Assembly: GCF_014200175.1 (NCBI RefSeq)
Contig: NZ_JACHBD010000003.1
Location: forward strand, 310,001 to 374,000
Length of the DNA stretch: 64,000 nt
Origin: Rhizobium lentis
GTDB lineage: Bacteria; Pseudomonadota; Alphaproteobacteria; Rhizobiales; Rhizobiaceae
Direction: 5' to 3'
Under the pieces are notes generated by a model. The model was given only the letters and a program-made list of their open reading frames with translations. It was not told where the DNA came from and ran no database searches. The stretch's first letter is position 1. Each line of letters begins with the position of its first letter. Shown one piece after another: positions 54,107 to 61,967 of the stretch. The position numbers were made by a program, and so were the translations under genes.

Positions 54107-54561
54107 AATCAGAAATACGGCGGTCGCATCAACCGAATGGCCGGAATAAGTGTAGCCTTGATTAAAGTGGCCGACCTCGTTGATCTGCACATGGGCTATC
54201 ATCCGCCTCGTCACCGGTTTAGGCCGTGACTGGACATTGTCTGGTTTCCCTGGCGGGTGCTGACACGGGCGTCTGCGCTGTGAATGCTTTGCCGTGCCTA
54301 CCTCATCATGCATCAGCAGCAGCGGCATGGATCGCAGGCTCAAGGGTCTGGGACGACGGAGAGTGGGGTTGGCGTTCTCGCCAAACTCGCCGCGGCGTAC
54401 AGAGACACACTACAACCGGTGCTTCAGTAGGCCAGCCTTACCACGTCCGCCTCACCTGTGTTTCAGGCGGCGGCGTCAATGGTGCATACGGCCGGAAGTG
54501 CGGGCATTGCGAGCGCCTGCTTATCGCCGCATTCGCAATGGACCCAGCCGGCTGGGCGACA
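54107..54561. other. degenerate intergenic region
   Basis: About 450 bases with lower coding character than the neighbours. 54113-54202 is a relic of an aminotransferase gene (separate entry). The remaining 54205-54561 has stops in all convincing frames and no family resemblance; it could be further decayed sequence. Confidence 0.55.
54113..54202 (-). pseudogene. fragment of a class III aminotransferase gene
   Basis: On the minus strand this reads MIAHVQINEVGHFNQGYTYS then GHSVDATAVF, which aligns with IADALINEVGEFNHGFTYSG and HPVCAAAALE in the intact aminotransferase 750 bases away in the same orientation. Only about 30 codons remain, so it is a dead partial copy. Confidence 0.75.
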
Positions 54562-55929
54562 TCAGGATCTCAGTTCCTTCCAGGTCGCATCCAGCGCCAG
54601 CTTGGTAATCCTGGCCATCTCGTCCACTTCCGCGTGGCTGATGACGAGTGGCGGCGAAGCCAGCATGCGGTCGCCGGTGGCGCGCAGCACGAGGCCGTTC
54701 GCCAGCGCGTGATTGCGCACCAGCGCGCCGACCGGATCGGGCCGCTCATAACGGCTGCGCGTGCTCTTATCGGCGGCAAGCTGCAGGCCGCCCATCAGGC
54801 CGATGCTGACGGCCTCGCCGACCAGATCATGGTCCACGAGCGCTTCCCAGTCCCTGCCGAAATAGGGGCCGATATCGTCACGCACGCGTTCGACCAGCCC
54901 TTCCGCCTCGATGATGCGCAGATTTTCGAGTGCGGCGGCAGCACAGACCGGGTGGCCGGAATAGGTGAAGCCGTGATTGAACTCGCCGACCTCGTTGATC
55001 AGCGCGTCGGCAATCCTATCACTGACGAGTACGCCGCCGATCGGCAGGTAACCGGAGGAAAGCCCTTTGGCTATCGGCGCGAGATCCGGCTCGACGCCGA
55101 AATGCTGGTGGCCGAACCAGGCGCCCAACCGGCCGAAACCGCAGATCACCTCGTCGGTCACCAGCAGGATATTGCGCGCCTTGCAGATGCGGTCGATCTC
55201 CGGCCAATAGGTTTCCGGCGGGATGATGACGCCGGCAGCTCCCTGCACCGGCTCGGCGACGAAGGCGGCGACGTTCTCCTCGCCCAGTTCATCGATCTTC
55301 GCTTCGAGTTCGCGGGCGACCTTCAGCCCGAATTCATCAGGCGAGAGATCGCCGCCCTCGCCGTACCAATAGGGCTGGCCGATATGAACGATTCCAGGGA
55401 TCGGCAGGTCGCCCTGCTCGTGCATGTATTTCATGCCGCCGAGACTGGCGCCGGCGACGGTCGAACCGTGATAACCGTTCTTTCTCGCGATGACGATCTT
55501 CTTCGACGGCTTGCCGACGGCGCTCCAATAGACGCGAGCCATGCGGAACCAGGTGTCGTTCGCCTCCGAACCGGAACCGGTGAAAAAGATATGGTTGAAA
55601 CGCGCGCCGGCGTGCGACGTCACCTTCTGCGCCAGCAGCGCCGTCGGCGTCGAGGTCGTGCCGAAAAAGGTGTTGTAATAAGGCAGCTCGTTCATCTGCC
55701 TTGCGACGGCCTCAGCGATCTCGCCGCGGCCATAGCCTATATTGACGCACCAGAGGCCGGCGAAGCCATCGAGATATTTCCGGCCGCGATCATCGAAGAT
55801 GTAAACGCCCTCACCGCGCTGGATGACGCGGGCGCCATCGGCGTTCAGCTTCTTCATGTCGGTGAAGGGGTGCAGATGATGGGCTGCGTCGATCGCGGCA
55901 AGGTTCGAGGGAGGGTAAGTATCGGGCAT
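54562..55929 (-). CDS. class III aminotransferase
   Basis: 455 residues. FFTGSGSEANDTWFRMARVY binds the PLP phosphate, VTDEVICGFGRLG carries the ring-stacking Asp, and the Schiff-base Lys is in PDLAPIAKGLSSGYLPIGG. The protein belongs to the omega-amino acid/putrescine-pyruvate type of transaminase. Being divergent from a glutamine-synthetase-like gene of the gamma-glutamylpolyamine kind, it may act in polyamine or beta-amino acid breakdown; this is inference. A relic copy lies downstream. Confidence 0.9.
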   Translation of the reverse strand: MPDTYPPSNLAAIDAAHHLHPFTDMKKLNADGARVIQRGEGVYIFDDRGRKYLDGFAGLWCVNIGYGRGEIAEAVARQMNELPYYNTFFGTTSTPTALLAQKVTSHAGARFNHIFFTGSGSEANDTWFRMARVYWSAVGKPSKKIVIARKNGYHGSTVAGASLGGMKYMHEQGDLPIPGIVHIGQPYWYGEGGDLSPDEFGLKVARELEAKIDELGEENVAAFVAEPVQGAAGVIIPPETYWPEIDRICKARNILLVTDEVICGFGRLGAWFGHQHFGVEPDLAPIAKGLSSGYLPIGGVLVSDRIADALINEVGEFNHGFTYSGHPVCAAAALENLRIIEAEGLVERVRDDIGPYFGRDWEALVDHDLVGEAVSIGLMGGLQLAADKSTRSRYERPDPVGALVRNHALANGLVLRATGDRMLASPPLVISHAEVDEMARITKLALDATWKELRS

Positions 55930-55931
55930 GG

Positions 55932-56290
55932 CTAGAGCCTTTCCTGGTTAGATTGAAGCATTCTGTTGGCTCAAACGGAGTCGGATGGTCGACCGGCCGG
56001 CGCGCGTCGTAGCCCGGCTCTACCGCCAAGCCGGCCGGTCGATCAGACGGCCCGTTTCAGCCAACCCTCCCGCAGATTTGCCTGGCAAATCTGCAAGACT
56101 TGGGAAGCGCCGGACGCACTTATCGCTTCGCCATAGCGAAGCGGTGCGGCCGGTGGGCCGGGCATCTTTCCGCCAGCATCAGAGGCGATCGGCTCGGACG
56201 TACCTTGAGGTATGCCCGTCGCCAATCGCCTCTGCCCTGACGGAAACCTGCTCCGGCAGAATGCTTCAATCTAACCAGGAAAGGCTCTAG
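55932..56290. repeat. multi-hairpin element bounded by a perfect 34-bp inverted repeat
   Basis: Outer arms at 55932-55965 and 56257-56290 are exact inverted repeats starting and ending CTAG. Inside are a 13-bp inverted repeat (55989-56001 and 56030-56042), a 10-bp hairpin at 56072-56094, an 8-bp hairpin CGCTTCGC/GCGAAGCG at 56124-56143 and AGAGGCGAT/ATCGCCTCT arms near 56185-56233. No coding frame. It fills the gap between the divergent aminotransferase and glutamine-synthetase-like genes. Confidence 0.9.
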
Positions 56291-56367
56291 TGAAAGACCC
56301 TCGCGGATTGAAAGGCTGCTATCGATGGGATAGGAGCTTGGCCTTGTCCCGGAGGATTTTCAAGGTC

Positions 56368-57717
56368 ATGGCGAGCGACAGGATGGACGGCAAGGCCGGT
56401 GGCGACCCGCGTTTCGAGATCCTGATCGTCGGCATGAACGGTGAGCTGCGCGGCAAGCAGCTTCCATCAGGCGCCGAAGGCAAGGTCTGGGCCGGTGAGA
56501 TCCGCCTGCCGACGTCAACGCAGTCGCTCGATATCTGGGGCGACGACAATGACGACATTACCGGCCTGTCGCTGACGATCGGCGATCCCGACGGCATGGT
56601 CGTCGCCGACCGGCGCAGCCTTGCGCCGATGCCCTGGGCGCCCGAGGGCTCGATGCAGGTGCTCGCCACCATGTGTGAATTCGACGGCAGCCCGAGCTTC
56701 ATGGATCCGCGCGCCATCCTCGCTTCGGTGGTCGAGCGCTATCGCAACCGCGGGCTGACGCCTGTCGTCGCCACCGAGCTGGAATTCTACGTGATGTCAG
56801 CGGACTGGCGCGATACCGGGCGACCCTCGCCGCCTGAAAGCCTTACCTATCGCGGCGAACCGAACGGCTTTCAGCTCTACGACATGAGCGCCGTCGATGC
56901 ACTCGAGGACTATCTGCAGACGCTCAAGGCCTACGCCAAGGCGCAGGCACTACCGGCGGATGCAACGACGGCGGAATTCGGCCCGGGCCAGTTCGAGATC
57001 AATCTCATGCATCGCGCCGATGCGCTGGCCGCCGCCGACGATTGCCTCTATCTCAAGCGTATCGCCGAACAGGCGGCGCGCCGCCATGGGCTGAAATCAA
57101 CCTGCATGGCCAAGCCCTATTCCGAGCATGCCGGTTCCGGTCTGCATGTGCATGCCAGCGTCATCGACAGCCAGGGCCGCAACATCCTCGATGCCAAGGG
57201 CGGCGAGCCGAAGCTGTTGAAATCGGTGACGGCCGGCCTGCTCGACAGCATGCGCGCTGCGCAGTTGATCTTCGCGCCCTTCGCCAATTCCTACCGCCGC
57301 TTCCAGCCGGGCTCCTTCGCGCCGGTCGATCTGACCTGGGGCAGCGGTCACCGCGGCACGGCGGTCCGCATCCCTGACAAGGACGGGCCGGCCGCGCGTA
57401 TCGAGCACCGCGTCGCCGGTGCCGATGCCAATCCCTATCTGCTGCTCGCGGCGATCCTCGGCGGCATGCTGAATGGGCTCGACCGAGAACTCGACCCCGG
57501 CGAGGAGACAATGCCTTCATACGCGCCCGCGAACACGACCCGGCTGACCCATGATTTCCTCAGCGCGGTGGAGACGTTCCGCACCTCGCCCTTCATCGCC
57601 GACATCTTCGGCGCACGCTACCAGGCACTCTACGGCGACACAAAGCGCAAGGAAGCGCTGGCGCATCTCAGCACCGTGTCGGATTTCGACTACCGCACTT
57701 ATCTGGCCCGGCTCTGA
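56368..57717 (+). CDS. glutamine-synthetase-family protein (PuuA-like)
   Basis: 449 residues. The GS beta-grasp domain starts FEILIVGMNGELRGKQLPSG; the catalytic domain shows VATELEFYVMS, TTAEFGPGQFEINLMHR and SGLHVHASV with metal-binding Glu and His, and NPYLLLAAILGGML near the end. It lacks the tyrosine adenylylation site region of GlnA. Homologues such as gamma-glutamylputrescine synthetase ligate glutamate to amines. The start at 56368 follows CGGAGGATTTTCAAGG; a GTG at 56290 would start within the repeat and is not favoured. Confidence 0.85.
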   Translation: MASDRMDGKAGGDPRFEILIVGMNGELRGKQLPSGAEGKVWAGEIRLPTSTQSLDIWGDDNDDITGLSLTIGDPDGMVVADRRSLAPMPWAPEGSMQVLATMCEFDGSPSFMDPRAILASVVERYRNRGLTPVVATELEFYVMSADWRDTGRPSPPESLTYRGEPNGFQLYDMSAVDALEDYLQTLKAYAKAQALPADATTAEFGPGQFEINLMHRADALAAADDCLYLKRIAEQAARRHGLKSTCMAKPYSEHAGSGLHVHASVIDSQGRNILDAKGGEPKLLKSVTAGLLDSMRAAQLIFAPFANSYRRFQPGSFAPVDLTWGSGHRGTAVRIPDKDGPAARIEHRVAGADANPYLLLAAILGGMLNGLDRELDPGEETMPSYAPANTTRLTHDFLSAVETFRTSPFIADIFGARYQALYGDTKRKEALAHLSTVSDFDYRTYLARL

Positions 57718-57735
57718 AGCTTATGCCGCAGCCGA

Positions 57736-58680
57736 CTACGCAGCGGGCTCGCGGCGTTCGTCCTCGTCCACCTGGGCTGCGAGGCCTTGCTTGACCAGGA
57801 CCTTCAACTCGCCGGGATGCAGCCTGATCGAGACGTCACGCTCAAGCGGCAGCAACTCGCCGTCCATGACGCAATTGGCCTTGCGGCGCAGTTTCGGGAA
57901 ATGCAGGTGCACCTCCGCCGGGTGCATCACCATGACGTCGGCATTCTCACGGACTTTGCCGCGCAGCATGTCGACGGCGAGGCGGGCGACACCGAGCGGC
58001 TTCAGTGGGTTTGCCGTATAGAAGCCGAGTTCGCCGCTTGTGAGATTATCGGCATAGAGCAACGCATTTTCGCCGAAAGGATTGTTGGAAACCGAGATTG
58101 CCGAGACCCTGCGGCGTTCTCGCATGCCGGCGGCTTCGAATTCGACCTCAAACTCAGGTGGATTGAAGATCACGCCGAGAGCTGCCTTGGTGCTTGCCCG
58201 TATTTTGCCGAGCCGCGAACGATAGCTGTAGGCATTGCGGTAGCGTACCATCCGGGCATGCAGGCCGGCGGAAAACTGGTGGATGAAAGGCCTTCCGTTG
58301 GCGCTGGCAATATCGACATTGTCGATCTCGCCGGAGGCAAGCACATCGAGGGCCTGCCAGATATCGAGCGGTACGCGTAGCGAGCGGGCAAAAAGGTTCA
58401 TCGTACCGGCCGGTACGACGCCGAGCGCGATGCCGTTTTTCCAGGCGATCGACGCCGCCGCCGAAATCGTCCCGTCGCCACCGCCGGCGACGATACCATC
58501 GATATCGTCGCGCTTGGCCGCCCTTTCCATGGCGGGAATGATTTCATTGCCGGAGAAAACGATGGCATCGAAGTCGTGCCCGGCATCCCGAAAGGCCGCC
58601 TCCGCCCTCTTCTCGTAGGCCAGCATATCGGTGGTCCTGAAGGTGCCGCCGTCGCGATTGAAAAAGCCTACAAGCTTCAT
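57736..58680 (-). CDS. diacylglycerol/lipid kinase family protein
   Basis: 314 residues. The nucleotide motif GIVAGGGDGTISAAASIA and ALGVVPAGTMNLFARSLRVP define the diacylglycerol kinase catalytic domain (YegS/DgkB group); the C-terminal beta-sandwich ends VMDGELLPLERDVSIRLHPG. It phosphorylates a lipid or sphingoid-like alcohol. GGGAGG lies before ATG 58680. The gene converges on the glutamine-synthetase-like gene with 18 bases between stops. Confidence 0.87.
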   Translation of the reverse strand: MKLVGFFNRDGGTFRTTDMLAYEKRAEAAFRDAGHDFDAIVFSGNEIIPAMERAAKRDDIDGIVAGGGDGTISAAASIAWKNGIALGVVPAGTMNLFARSLRVPLDIWQALDVLASGEIDNVDIASANGRPFIHQFSAGLHARMVRYRNAYSYRSRLGKIRASTKAALGVIFNPPEFEVEFEAAGMRERRRVSAISVSNNPFGENALLYADNLTSGELGFYTANPLKPLGVARLAVDMLRGKVRENADVMVMHPAEVHLHFPKLRRKANCVMDGELLPLERDVSIRLHPGELKVLVKQGLAAQVDEDERREPAA

Positions 58681-58971
58681 GAGGCCTCCCTTCTCTGGCG
58701 CGGAACTGCTCCTGCCTTGCTCCTCAGATGGTTGCGGTATCGGCGATTTCAAGCGCCGCCGCTTTTCCCCACAAGCTCCGGAAGTGCAAAAATTGCAATA
58801 GACGTATGCACATAACAGGACGCTGCACTGCAAAAAATGCACTCGACGCGGGCGGGGATCTCACGGATAGATAGAGGTTCCCAATACCTCTCCACGTCCT
58901 GCCAATCAAACGATCGGCCCGCCTCCGTGCCAGGCCCTTTGCCAAGCAGAGAACCGCCTCAAGGAGCTCTC

Positions 58972-60201
58972 GTGAGCCAGATCGCGATCAATGAATCCGT
59001 CGAAATCGAGCCGGATGCCGAGCTGCCGTCGGCGACCACTGTTGCCTTGGTTCAACTGGCGCTTGCCTGCGGCGGCTTTGGCATCGGTACCGGCGAATTC
59101 GCCATCATGGGACTGCTGCCCAATGTCGCCGAAACCTTCTCGGTGACGACGCCGCAGGCCGGCTATGTTATCAGCGCCTATGCGCTCGGCGTCGTCATCG
59201 GCGCGCCGGTCATCGCCGTGCTCGCCGCCAAGATGGCGCGCCGCACACTGCTGTTGACGCTGATGCTGGTCTTTGCCGCCGGCAACATTCTCAGCGCCGT
59301 CGCCCCGACCTTCGAGACCTTCACTTTGCTGCGCTTCGTCAGCGGCCTGCCGCATGGCGCCTATTTCGGCGTTGCGGCCCTGGTCGCCGCCTCGATGGTG
59401 CCGGTACATCGGCGGGCACGCGCGGTCGGGCGCGTCATGCTCGGATTGACGGTGGCCACCCTTCTCGGCACGCCGGCCACAACGCTCTTCGGCCAATCGC
59501 TCGACTGGCAGGTGGCATTTCTGACGGTCGGCGTCGTCGGCCTGCTGACGGTGGCACTGATCTGGTTCTACGTTCCGAAGGACAGGGTTTCAGAAGAAGC
59601 GAGCTTCCTGCGCGAACTCGGCGCCTTCCGCCGGCCGCAAGTCTGGCTGACGCTCGGCATCGCCGCCGTCGGCTATGGCGGGATGTTCGCCATGTTCAGC
59701 TATATCGCCTCGACGACGACCGAGGTGGCGATGCTGCCGGAAACCGCGGTTCCGATCATGCTGGTGCTGTTCGGCGTCGGCATGAACGCCGGCAATTTCA
59801 TCGGCTCGTGGCTCGCCGACAAGTCGCTGCTCGGTTCGATCGGCGGATCGCTGGTCTATAATATCGTCGTGCTGACCACCTTCTCGCTGACCGCCGCCAA
59901 CCCCTACATGCTCGGCCTCTCGGTCTTCCTCGTCGGCTGCGGTTTCGCCGCCGGCCCGGCACTGCAGACGCGGCTGATGGATGTCGCAGCCGATGCGCAG
60001 ACGCTTGCGGCCGCCTCCAATCATTCCGCTTTCAACATCGCCAATGCGCTCGGCGCCTGGCTGGGTGGTCTCGTCATCGCCTGGGGCTACGGTTTTGCGG
60101 CAACCGGTTATGTCGGCGCGGCGCTGTCCTTCCTCGGTCTTTTCGTCTTTGCAGCCTCGCTACGACTGGAGCGCCGTAGCGCAAGCTTCGAAGCCCTCTG
60201 A
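58972..60201 (+). CDS. MFS transporter (AraJ-like exporter)
   Basis: 409 residues with twelve membrane helices. The first helix region FGIGTGEFAIMGLLPNVAET is typical of DHA1-type sugar or drug exporters such as AraJ; VISAYALGVVIGAPVIAVLA and LRFVSGLPHGAYFGVAALVA follow. Start is a GTG five bases after AAGGAG (58961-58966); upstream frames have no signal. The gene overlaps the convergent HxlR gene by 42 bases. Substrate unknown. Confidence 0.9.
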   Translation: MSQIAINESVEIEPDAELPSATTVALVQLALACGGFGIGTGEFAIMGLLPNVAETFSVTTPQAGYVISAYALGVVIGAPVIAVLAAKMARRTLLLTLMLVFAAGNILSAVAPTFETFTLLRFVSGLPHGAYFGVAALVAASMVPVHRRARAVGRVMLGLTVATLLGTPATTLFGQSLDWQVAFLTVGVVGLLTVALIWFYVPKDRVSEEASFLRELGAFRRPQVWLTLGIAAVGYGGMFAMFSYIASTTTEVAMLPETAVPIMLVLFGVGMNAGNFIGSWLADKSLLGSIGGSLVYNIVVLTTFSLTAANPYMLGLSVFLVGCGFAAGPALQTRLMDVAADAQTLAAASNHSAFNIANALGAWLGGLVIAWGYGFAATGYVGAALSFLGLFVFAASLRLERRSASFEAL

Positions 60202-60549
60202 CGCGGCCTCCGGGCTGCAGAAGACGTGTTCCTCTCCCCATGCGGCCAGCGCAAGGATGACAGGCTTCAGCGTCGTGCCAAGCGGCGTCATCTTATATTC
60301 GACGCGTGGCGGCACGACCGGGTAGACGGTGCGCGACACCAGGCCTGACTCTTCCAGTTCCCGTAACTGCTTGGTCAGCATACGTTGTGTCACGGCCGGC
60401 AGCTTTCGGCGCAATTCGTTGAACCGCAACGTGCCCTGCATCAGGTGAAACAGAATCACGCCTTTCCATTTGCCGTCCAGAAAACTCAGCGTTGCCTCAA
60501 CCGGACAGCCCGGGAAATTCTTGACAAGCTTGGCGCGGGGCAGCGACAT
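60160..60549 (-). CDS. HxlR-family transcription regulator
   Basis: 129 residues. CPVEATLSFLDGKWKGVILF is the HxlR N terminus with the single conserved Cys, followed by the winged helix LRFNELRRKLPAVTQRMLTK and KMTPLGTTLKPVI. It probably senses an electrophile or aldehyde through the Cys and controls the divergent quinone reductase-like gene. ATG 60549 fits the family length. Its 3' end overlaps the MFS gene. Confidence 0.9.
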   Translation of the reverse strand: MSLPRAKLVKNFPGCPVEATLSFLDGKWKGVILFHLMQGTLRFNELRRKLPAVTQRMLTKQLRELEESGLVSRTVYPVVPPRVEYKMTPLGTTLKPVILALAAWGEEHVFCSPEAASEGFEACATALQS

Positions 60550-60565
60550 CGACAGTATCCTTTTT

Positions 60566-60578
60566 GGTACTACGTACA
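60566..60578. promoter_or_regulatory. candidate HxlR operator
   Basis: A short palindrome (GTAC-TAC-GTAC at 60567-60577) in the 102-base gap between the divergent HxlR and quinone reductase genes. Its position suits a repressor site; specificity is not proven. Confidence 0.35.
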
Positions 60579-60651
60579 GAATTTGTGCATTCTTGCGTTG
60601 CCTGAGCGTAATGCGCATCTAGCTTCCGTGCAATGAACACAGGAGCTTCCG

Positions 60652-61665
60652 ATGCGCGCCGTTGCTTACAAGACGCCCCAACCGATAACCTCGGAGACCT
60701 CGTTGATCGATGTCGATCTGCCGATGCCCGAGGCCAGCGGCCACGATCTGCTCGTCGAAATCCGGGCGGTCTCCGTCAATCCGGTCGATGTAAAGGTGCG
60801 CGCCCATTCCGCACCGCCGGCCGGCCAGCTCAAAGTGCTCGGGTGGGATGCCGCCGGCACAGTCAGGGCCGTCGGCGCCGATGTCACCTTGTTCAGGCCG
60901 GGCGACGAAGTCTTTTATTCCGGTGTGATCAGCCGCCCGGGCAGCAATGCCGAATTCCATCTTGTCGACGAGCGCATCGTCGGCAGGAAACCCACGAGCC
61001 TCGATTTCGCGGCGGCAGCCGCCCTGCCGCTGACCTCGATTACCGCTTATGAGGCGCTTTTCGACCGGCTGAAAGTAATGGACCCGGTGGCGGGCGCGCC
61101 GCGCACGATTCTCATTATCGGCGGCGCCGGCGGCGTCGGCTCGATCGCCATCCAGATCGCCCGCGCGCTCACTGATCTGACCGTTATCGCCACGGCGTCA
61201 CGGCCGGAAACACAGGGCTGGGTGAAGGAACTCGGGGCGCATCACGTGGTCGATCACTCCAAGCCGATCGCCTCACAGGTGGCAGCGCTCGGCCTCGGCG
61301 CACCAGGCTTCATCTTTTCGACGACCAATACCGACAGCCATATCGGCGACATCATCGAAGCGATCGCACCGCAGGGCCGTTTTGCGCTGATCGATGATCC
61401 GAAGACGCTCGATATCGTGCCCTTCAAGCGCAAGGCTGTTTCCATCCATTGGGAGTTGATGTTCACCCGCCCGCTTTTCGCCACGCCTGACATGATCGAG
61501 CAGCACAAGCTGTTGAACAAGGTTTCCGAGCTCGTCGACGCCGGCAAAATCCGCACGACGCTTTCCGAGGTCGTCGGTCCGATCAACGCGGAGAACCTGA
61601 AGAAGGCGCATATGATGGTCGAAAGCGGCCGGATGAAGGGCAAGGCGGTGCTTGCCGGATTTTGA
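60652..61665 (+). CDS. zinc-binding-type alcohol dehydrogenase / quinone oxidoreductase
   Basis: 337 residues. Medium-chain reductase fold: SVNPVDVKVRAHSAPP, GWDAAGTVRAVGADV, and the NADP-binding ILIIGGAGGVGSIAIQIARA. The zinc-ligand cysteines of classical alcohol dehydrogenases are not present, so it is closer to zeta-crystallin-like quinone reductases. It is likely controlled by the divergent HxlR regulator and may detoxify quinones or enones. Start at 60652 has AGGAGC upstream. Confidence 0.9.
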   Translation: MRAVAYKTPQPITSETSLIDVDLPMPEASGHDLLVEIRAVSVNPVDVKVRAHSAPPAGQLKVLGWDAAGTVRAVGADVTLFRPGDEVFYSGVISRPGSNAEFHLVDERIVGRKPTSLDFAAAAALPLTSITAYEALFDRLKVMDPVAGAPRTILIIGGAGGVGSIAIQIARALTDLTVIATASRPETQGWVKELGAHHVVDHSKPIASQVAALGLGAPGFIFSTTNTDSHIGDIIEAIAPQGRFALIDDPKTLDIVPFKRKAVSIHWELMFTRPLFATPDMIEQHKLLNKVSELVDAGKIRTTLSEVVGPINAENLKKAHMMVESGRMKGKAVLAGF

Positions 61666-61967
61666 CGGACGCCTAACGTCTCGTACGGGGCTGCAAGACG
61701 CCATCAAGGAACATTGGGTGTCGCATCACAGGGTGCGACATTCTGGCGTTAAGCATTTCTCCCGCTTGACTTATTCCGCGTTCGGGACCACTAGCATGAC
61801 ACGTGGATGACACCTGTCTTCCACGGATTTCAACGGAGCCATCACTCAGATGCCAAGCGACAGTAGCAGTCGATTGCCTTTGCCGTACGCGGCCCTCGTG
61901 CGCTGACCGACTCCTGTCGGCTCGCCCGTCGGGACGCTACGGCGGATCGATGGAAAGGCGAGCCTCA
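61666..61967. other. intergenic region and structured leader of mgtE
   Basis: 300 bases. 61719-61740 is a hairpin (TGTCGCA/TGCGACA) that may end the reductase transcript. A promoter candidate follows, then about 170 bases of leader with CGTGGA/TCCACG (61802-61825) and CCGACTCCTGTCGG-type stems near 61908-61921. No known riboswitch was recognised. Confidence 0.5.
61766..61796 (+). promoter_or_regulatory. candidate mgtE promoter
   Basis: TTGACT at 61766-61771, 18-base spacer, ACTAGC around 61790. It would give a leader of roughly 165 bases. Confidence 0.4.

Noticed and set aside
54226-55935. A 569-codon plus-strand open frame
   Set aside because: Antisense to the class III aminotransferase, whose active-site motifs are all intact.
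61797-61967. Known M-box or other magnesium riboswitch before mgtE
   Set aside because: The conserved cores of those classes could not be found; only generic stems are visible.
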